Below, one piece after another: positions 59,414 to 64,000 of a stretch of DNA of 64,000 nucleotides (position 1 is its first letter; every line of letters begins with the position of its first letter). The stretch is taken from NCBI GenBank assembly GCA_964420925.1, contig CAYQVB010000003.1, positions 1-64,000 on the forward strand, read 5' to 3'. The DNA comes from JAJEAD01 sp964420925 (GTDB lineage Bacteria > Pseudomonadota > Gammaproteobacteria > HK1). The position numbers and the translations under genes are program-made. Under the pieces are notes generated by a model, which searched no databases, was not told the origin of the DNA, and saw only the letters and a program-made list of their open reading frames with translations.

Positions 59414-59973
59414 GCGCCGCCCCTCTCCGCCGCCGCTCTCAGCTCGTACTGACTCGCGATGGCGGTGAGCGCCGCACCCGCGTCGTAGCGGCCGGTCAGG
59501 CGCACCACGGCATCGTGCCCGACGGCTTCCTCGAGCAGCTCCGCGAAGCCCGAGCGTTGCTGAGAAGCCAGAGGATGGCTCTGCGAGTGCAGCAGCCAGT
59601 ACTTCTCGTCGCCGAAGAACCAGCACAGGCGTGGCTGGGCGGTCAACAGCTTCAGGGCTTCGAAATGGCTGCTCCCCACACCGGGGGTCATGAGTATCTC
59701 CGAAACCATCGGATCATCGATCCGGGTATGGACCTCTGCTCTCAGCGTCACCACGCTGGCATGCTCGGCCTTGATCAGGTCGGCCTCGATGCCGACCGGC
59801 AGCGGTCCTCCGCTTCTCGAGATGACACGCCGGTCCGCCTTGCATTCCGGGCCGGCAAGCTGCAGAAACAACGCGGCCTGCCAGCCGCCTTCGTCCAACT
59901 CCACCGGGACACAGGTCGCGGCGGAGCCTCCCTGCTGCATCGCCTCGCGAACCACCCGCGGAAATCGTTTCAT
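59410..59973 (-). CDS. Hypothetical protein in the formate dehydrogenase gene series
   Basis: A 187-residue cytoplasmic-looking protein that I do not recognise. It begins MKRFPRVVREAMQQGGSAAT and contains PVELDEGGWQAALFLQL, EHASVVTLRAEVHTRIDD, MTPGVGSSHFEALKLLTAQP and a C-terminal helical part QRSGFAELLEEAV. There is no signal peptide or metal-binding Cys cluster. The position suggested a TorD/FdhE-type maturation chaperone, but I see none of their motifs. It overlaps the ankyrin gene by four bases and lies 215 bases after the cytochrome b gene. Confidence 0.6.
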   Translation of the reverse strand: MKRFPRVVREAMQQGGSAATCVPVELDEGGWQAALFLQLAGPECKADRRVISRSGGPLPVGIEADLIKAEHASVVTLRAEVHTRIDDPMVSEILMTPGVGSSHFEALKLLTAQPRLCWFFGDEKYWLLHSQSHPLASQQRSGFAELLEEAVGHDAVVRLTGRYDAGAALTAIASQYELRAAAERGGA

Positions 59974-60188
59974 CGACTCGCACGGCCACGGGAGCGACGG
60001 GACTCCGACCGGGTCAGCTCCGTTCTCGACGGCTCATCGAGCAGAGGGCCGGAGCGACCCGCCCTGCCCGCGTCGCCGCCCCGACTCACCGTCCGCACCA
60101 CACCCCGAAGCACGTGGCCATTGCCATTCCACGGCACGAGACACCGGACTGCGCATGTCGCGCAACGGCAGCCGAGGAATCGCGTGCT

Positions 60189-61289
60189 TCAGGTCGCCGG
60201 CTGCGTGCTGCCGCCCGACGCGGGCTGCTCTTCGATGACCTGATCCTTGACGGTCTCGTACCACTCGTCGTGGTGCTGTTTCGCCCACTGTTCGTCCACG
60301 TACCCGGTGGTCATCGCTTCCAGCGAGCCCTCCGAACCCAGCGTGCCGATGTACGCGTGACCGAACCACAGAGCGATCCACGCCAGTCCGCCGCCGGTGT
60401 GCCACAGGTGAGCGAGCTGGATGCTGTCGCGCGTCGGATCGCCGGCGAGGCCGAGCAGGGTCAGCCCCGTGAGGATGACCATCGTCCCCACGATGGCGAT
60501 GAACCAGAACCAGACCTTCTCGCCCGCGTTCGCGAATCCTGCCCTCGGATGCGCCTTGCCCACGATGCCGCCGCCTTGGAGGAACCAGGTGACGTCGTCG
60601 CGGTTCGGAATGTTGCGGCCGATCCAGAAGACGATCATCAAGGCCACCCCACCCCCGAACCAGGGGCCCAGGGCCTCGTGCAACATGCGGGACATGCCCG
60701 CCCAGGCGGCGAATCCTTCCAGACCGAGGAGGGGAATGAGCACCACCCGTCCGAAGAGCAGGCTCAGCCCGGTAATCGAGAGAACCACGAACAGGGTTGC
60801 GGTATACCAGTGCAACCCCCGTTCCCAGGGTTGCCAGCGCAGCAGGCGCCGGCCGCGTCTGCCGCCTTCGAGCGGCACGCTTCCCCGGAACGCAAAGAAC
60901 ACGAAGATCGCAAAGAGGGTGACGAGGAGAATGCCGCCACCCCAATCCGCGAGCAGACTGTTTCTCAGTTGACGCCAGTTCTGTCCCCCGTTGTTGATGA
61001 GGATCTGCGTCTCCATGTTCTTCCAGTCGTTGGACCCGGCGGAGTCGGGCATCGACTTCCCGGTCACCGAGGAATACCCCTCGAGCCCGGTGCGCACCGC
61101 GCGCCAGTAGTTCGAGCGCGGGTTGGCATCGTCCCCGGCCTGCGCGCCGACCGACGCGATGCCGACGTAGACATATCCGCCCAGCGGCGCCACCAGAGCA
61201 CCCAGGAGTATGCCGAGAATCGTCCAGATCGCGACGCGCCGGTAGCGTCTTGCCCGTTCACCGGTGGGTCGTGTGCGTGCGCCTGCCAT
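60189..61289 (-). CDS. Formate dehydrogenase cytochrome b subunit (FdhC/FdoI-like)
   Basis: A 366-residue membrane subunit passing electrons from the FeS subunit to quinone. An extra N-terminal helix and about 100 periplasmic residues precede the cytochrome b core. Core heme-ligand candidates are in WERGLHWYTATLFVVLSITG, MLHEALGPWFGGG and LWHTGGGLAWIALWFGHAYI. The segment GKAHPRAGFANAGEKVWFWF is typical of the gamma subunit. ATG at 61289 is chosen over a longer frame that lacks conservation. It lies 71 bases downstream of the small lipoprotein gene in the same operon. Confidence 0.9.
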   Translation of the reverse strand: MAGARTRPTGERARRYRRVAIWTILGILLGALVAPLGGYVYVGIASVGAQAGDDANPRSNYWRAVRTGLEGYSSVTGKSMPDSAGSNDWKNMETQILINNGGQNWRQLRNSLLADWGGGILLVTLFAIFVFFAFRGSVPLEGGRRGRRLLRWQPWERGLHWYTATLFVVLSITGLSLLFGRVVLIPLLGLEGFAAWAGMSRMLHEALGPWFGGGVALMIVFWIGRNIPNRDDVTWFLQGGGIVGKAHPRAGFANAGEKVWFWFIAIVGTMVILTGLTLLGLAGDPTRDSIQLAHLWHTGGGLAWIALWFGHAYIGTLGSEGSLEAMTTGYVDEQWAKQHHDEWYETVKDQVIEEQPASGGSTQPAT

Positions 61290-61360
61290 GACTGTCCCTC
61301 CCCTCGTGCCGGTTGCCGTGTCCTGGGCCTCTTCTTCCCAACGCAGCCGCGGCGCCGGCG

Positions 61361-61558
61361 CTAACGATCCATCTGAATCAGCGCAAAACGCTTCTCCAGC
61401 GTCTCGGCGCGCTCCGCCACGTCCTGCGAGAGCAGGGGATCTTTCACTCCCTTGTACTTGCCGGCCTCGTGGATGGTGACATCGCCGGAATCCCAGCATC
61501 CGGATAGTGCGAACGCCGCAGCCACCAAGGCCGCCGCCGCAATCGTGCGCTTCTTCAT
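61361..61558 (-). CDS. Small lipoprotein of the formate dehydrogenase operon
   Basis: A 65-residue protein: signal MKKRTIAAAALVAAAFALSGCWDSG with lipobox LSGC (Cys21). A 44-residue tail follows with GKYKGVKDPLL and AERAETLEKRFALIQMDR. It lies between the FeS and cytochrome b subunit genes. Similar short lipoproteins sit in other fdh operons; their function is not known to me. A likely role is to aid assembly or to anchor the complex at the periplasmic face. Confidence 0.75.
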   Translation of the reverse strand: MKKRTIAAAALVAAAFALSGCWDSGDVTIHEAGKYKGVKDPLLSQDVAERAETLEKRFALIQMDR

Positions 61559-61638
61559 CGAGTGTCGCTCCCCGGGTCCGATGTGCAATCGGCGAGGCGG
61601 GGTGATCCCCCGCCTCGCCACCGTTCCCGGCTCAAGCC

Positions 61639-62229
61639 TCAAGCCGAGGACTCGTAGGCGGTCTCCCACCCCCAGGTCTGCGGGCGGGTACCGCGCTTGA
61701 GCACCCTCTTGCGATAGATGTCGGCAACGAGGTCGCCGTCGCCGGCAAGCAGGGCCTTGGTGGAGCACATCTCCGCACACAGGGGGAGCTTGCCCTCGGC
61801 GATGCGGTTGCGTCCGTACTTGGTGAACTCCGCGTCGGACAGATCGTTCGGCGGTCCGCCGGCGCAGAAGGTGCACTTGTCCATCTTGCCGCGCGCGCCG
61901 AATGCCTGCTCCTGCGGATACTGCGGCGCCCCGAAGGGACACGCGTAGAAGCAGTAACCGCAGCCGATGCAGAGATCCTTGTCGTGCAACACGATGCCGT
62001 CGTCGGTGGTGTAGAAGCAGTCCACCGGACATACCGCCGCGCAGGGAGCGTCGGTGCAGTGCATGCAGGCGACCGAGATCGACTTCTCTCCCGGCACCCC
62101 GTCGTCGAGCACCACCACCCGCCGGCGGTTCACGCCCCAGGGCACCTCGTGCTCGTTCTTGCAGGCGGTCACACAGGCATTGCACTCGATGCAGCGCTCG
62201 GCGTCACACAGAAACTTCATGCGAGCCAT
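61639..62229 (-). CDS. Formate dehydrogenase iron-sulfur (beta) subunit
   Basis: A 196-residue ferredoxin-like subunit with four Cys groups for 4Fe-4S clusters: CIECNACVTACKNEHEVPWG, CMHCTDAPCAAVCPVDCFY, CIGCGYCFYACPFGAPQYP, and the split CTFCAGG with CAEMCSTKAL. It carries electrons from the molybdenum/tungsten subunit to cytochrome b. ATG at 62229 (MARMKFLCD) is preferred to one two codons upstream. It lies 13 bases after the catalytic subunit gene. No C-terminal membrane helix is present, unlike E. coli FdnH. Confidence 0.93.
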   Translation of the reverse strand: MARMKFLCDAERCIECNACVTACKNEHEVPWGVNRRRVVVLDDGVPGEKSISVACMHCTDAPCAAVCPVDCFYTTDDGIVLHDKDLCIGCGYCFYACPFGAPQYPQEQAFGARGKMDKCTFCAGGPPNDLSDAEFTKYGRNRIAEGKLPLCAEMCSTKALLAGDGDLVADIYRKRVLKRGTRPQTWGWETAYESSA

Positions 62230-62242
62230 TGTCAATCTCCTC

Positions 62243-64000
62243 TCACGCAGCCTGGATCCGGCACAGGGTCACCTTGGACTCCTGCATCTGGGTCACCGAG
62301 TCGTACCCGTAGGTAAAGGCGGTGTTGCAGGCCTCGCCGCGCACGTAGGGCTCGGTTCCCGGCGGATACTTGTCCTTGAGATCCTCACCCTGGAACCAGC
62401 CGCCCCAATGGAAGGGAGTCCATACCACTCCCGGAGCCACCCGGCGCGTGACCATGGTCATCACCTTGATCCGGGCGCCGACGTCGACGTGCTTCTGCGG
62501 CGGGGTCTCGATCCAGACCATCTGGCCGTCCTGGAGTCCGAGGTCGTTGGCGTCCGCAGGATTGATCTCGACGAACATGTCCTGCTGGAGCTCCGCGAGC
62601 CACGGGTTGGAGCGGGTCTCCTCGCCTCCGCCCTCGTACTCCACCAGGCGCCCGCTGCTGAAGATGAGCGGGTAGTCCTTGGAGTAGTCGACCGCCTGGA
62701 TGGACCCGTAGTGGGTCGGGAGGCGATAGAAGCGCTTGCGATCCTCGTAGGTCGGATACTTCTCCGCGAGGTCGCGGTGAGGCGTGTAGAGCGGCTCACG
62801 GTGAATGGGCACGGGATCCGGGAAGGTCCACACCACCGCTCGCGCCTTGGCGTTGCCGAAGGGCGCGCAGCCGTGGGCGATGGCCACCCGCTGAATGCCG
62901 CCGGAGAGGTCGGTCTTCCAGTTCCGGCCTTCCGCCGCCAGCTTCTCCTCGTCGCTGAGGTCGTCCCACCAGCCGAGCTGCTTCAGCACCTTGTCGCTGA
63001 ACTCGGGGTACCCGTCCCGGATCTCGGAGCCGACGCTGTAGACGCCTTCCGCGAGCAGGTTCACGCCGTTTCGCTCGACGCCGAATCGCGCCCGGAAGGT
63101 GAGGCCGCCCTCGGCCACCGGCTTGCTCGGGTCGTAGAGCACCGGCGTACCGGGATGCCCCATCTCCGGGGGACCCCAGCACGGCCACGGCATACCGAAG
63201 TACTCGCCGTCGTGCGGACCTCCTTCGGCCCGGAGGGTGGTGGTGTTGAAGGTGTGCCGATGCGCGGCGTGCGACTTGATGCGCTCCGGGCTCTGGCCGG
63301 TGTAGCCGATCGTCCACATGCCGCGGTTGAACTCGCGGGTGACGTCCTCCACCAGCGGCTCGTCGCCGTTCACCTCGATGTTCTTGAACATCTCGTCGGC
63401 AAACCCGAGCTTCCTCGCGAACTTGTAGAGGATGGTCTGATCCGGCAGACACTCGAAGACCGGGTCGATGATCTTGTCCCGCCACTGGAAGGAGCGGTTC
63501 GACGCGGTGACCGAGCCGTAGGTCTCGAACTGGGTCGCCGCCGGCAGGAGATAGATGCCGTCGCTCCGGTCGCTCATCACCGCGGCGTGGGTGGGATAGG
63601 GATCGACCACCACCATCGCGTCGAGCTTCTCCATCGCGACCTTCATCTCGGGCCCGCGGGTCTGGCTGTTGACGGCGTGGCCGTCGAGCACCATCACGCG
63701 GATGTTGTCGCGCTGGCCGATGTCCTCTTCCAGCACTCCGTCCACCCAGCGCGACACCGGGATGCCCTTGTAGTTCATGGGCATCACTTCCTTGCCGCCG
63801 TCGCCGACGACCTTGTCCGGATCGAATCGGCCCTTGAGCCAGTCGAGGTCGACCTCCCAGACCCGCGCCCAGTGCGCCCAGGCCCCGGCGGACAGTCCGT
63901 AGTAGCCGGGAAGGGTGTGCGACAGCACGCCGAGGTCGGTCGCGCCCTGCACGTTGTCATGGCCCCGGAAGATGTTGGCGCCGCCGCCCTGCTTGCCGAT
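62243..64000 (-). CDS. Formate dehydrogenase catalytic (alpha) subunit, N-terminus outside the window
   Basis: C-terminal 585 residues of a molybdopterin oxidoreductase. It enters at the window edge as GKQGGGANIFRGHDNVQGAT, a conserved Fdh block. It continues with the second pterin-binding region (RVMVLDGHAVNSQTRG) and DPYPTHAAVMSDRSDGIYLL. The MopB C-terminal cap has YPLIFSSGRLVEYEGGGEET and NPADANDLGLQDGQMVWIET. The selenocysteine/cysteine active site and the Tat leader lie beyond the window. With FeS, lipoprotein and cytochrome b genes downstream it forms a membrane-bound respiratory formate dehydrogenase. Confidence 0.92.
   Translation of the reverse strand: MGKQGGGANIFRGHDNVQGATDLGVLSHTLPGYYGLSAGAWAHWARVWEVDLDWLKGRFDPDKVVGDGGKEVMPMNYKGIPVSRWVDGVLEEDIGQRDNIRVMVLDGHAVNSQTRGPEMKVAMEKLDAMVVVDPYPTHAAVMSDRSDGIYLLPAATQFETYGSVTASNRSFQWRDKIIDPVFECLPDQTILYKFARKLGFADEMFKNIEVNGDEPLVEDVTREFNRGMWTIGYTGQSPERIKSHAAHRHTFNTTTLRAEGGPHDGEYFGMPWPCWGPPEMGHPGTPVLYDPSKPVAEGGLTFRARFGVERNGVNLLAEGVYSVGSEIRDGYPEFSDKVLKQLGWWDDLSDEEKLAAEGRNWKTDLSGGIQRVAIAHGCAPFGNAKARAVVWTFPDPVPIHREPLYTPHRDLAEKYPTYEDRKRFYRLPTHYGSIQAVDYSKDYPLIFSSGRLVEYEGGGEETRSNPWLAELQQDMFVEINPADANDLGLQDGQMVWIETPPQKHVDVGARIKVMTMVTRRVAPGVVWTPFHWGGWFQGEDLKDKYPPGTEPYVRGEACNTAFTYGYDSVTQMQESKVTLCRIQAA

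Noticed and set aside
59410..59973. TorD/FdhE-type maturation chaperone, suggested by position in the formate dehydrogenase operon
   Set aside because: The sequence lacks the all-helical TorD motif and the FdhE Cys pairs; it is reported as hypothetical.
1..64000. CRISPR array, rRNA or tRNA genes, prophage structural genes
   Set aside because: I saw no regularly spaced direct repeats, no cloverleaf-compatible segments and no capsid, tail, portal or integrase genes on either strand. A covariance-model scan would be decisive for RNAs.

Overview
Organism. The window is a high-GC proteobacterial chromosome segment, most likely gammaproteobacterial. The main evidence is the conserved envelope and replication cluster on the minus strand between about 28.8 and 49.6 kb: pyrH, frr, uppS, cdsA, dxr, rseP, bamA, skp, lpxD, fabZ, lpxA, lpxB, rnhB, dnaE, accA, tilS, mtaB. 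It gives a Gram-negative cell with LPS. A split B12-dependent ribonucleotide reductase (nrdJa/nrdJb), a lone CcmI, a membrane formate dehydrogenase and a betaine-type importer suggest a free-living aerobe or facultative respirer. I cannot name the genus.

Layout. 0-0.6 kb: end of a ProV-like betaine ABC ATPase. 0.65-3.3 kb: a LexA-like repressor followed by a fusion of a three-Cys-motif (DUF5131) domain with its partner domain TcmP. 4.1-7.1 kb: three toxin-antitoxin-type loci whose antitoxin-like genes are intact while the toxin is broken or absent (HicA with an in-frame stop, no HigB, DUF5615 cut short). Interleaved with them are a MetE-like methyltransferase and an HD protein whose ligand pattern fits mixed-valent diiron oxygenases. 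7.1-11.9 kb: a Bat operon (BatA, fused BatB/BatC, BatD). 11.8-15.6 kb: a cytoplasmic PhnD-like protein, a 22-residue-repeat coiled coil, and a cyclopropane-synthase-type methyltransferase overlapping a GGR-like flavoprotein. 15.6-20.1 kb: a membrane-anchored disulfide reductase, ccmI and nudC. 20.4-23.4 kb: nrdJab, ended by a strong terminator.

23.5-28.8 kb: an AT-richer insert with an ImmA/IrrE metalloprotease facing a 1195-residue protein. That protein combines an N-terminal LOTUS/OST-HTH domain, a helical region, an Ig-like domain, a STAND-type ATPase and a C-terminal phosphoribosyltransferase-like effector domain (PRTase-CE type). This is the best candidate for an undescribed conflict (immunity) system in the window.

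28.8-49.6 kb: the housekeeping cluster above, many genes overlapping by four bases. 49.9-53 kb: tandem-GFA protein, cystathionine-synthase-like PLP enzyme and a biotin/lipoate-ligase-like protein. 53.1-56.2 kb: an ABC importer (Tat-exported binding protein and two permeases) without an ATPase gene. 56.6-57.6 kb: a phytanoyl-CoA-dioxygenase-like protein, followed by a short element with terminal inverted repeats that has a relative near 53.0 kb. 57.9-64 kb: a minus-strand formate dehydrogenase operon (catalytic subunit running off the window, FeS subunit, small lipoprotein, cytochrome b), then an unknown protein, a periplasmic ankyrin protein and a Tat-dependent Rieske-like protein lacking the second canonical His.
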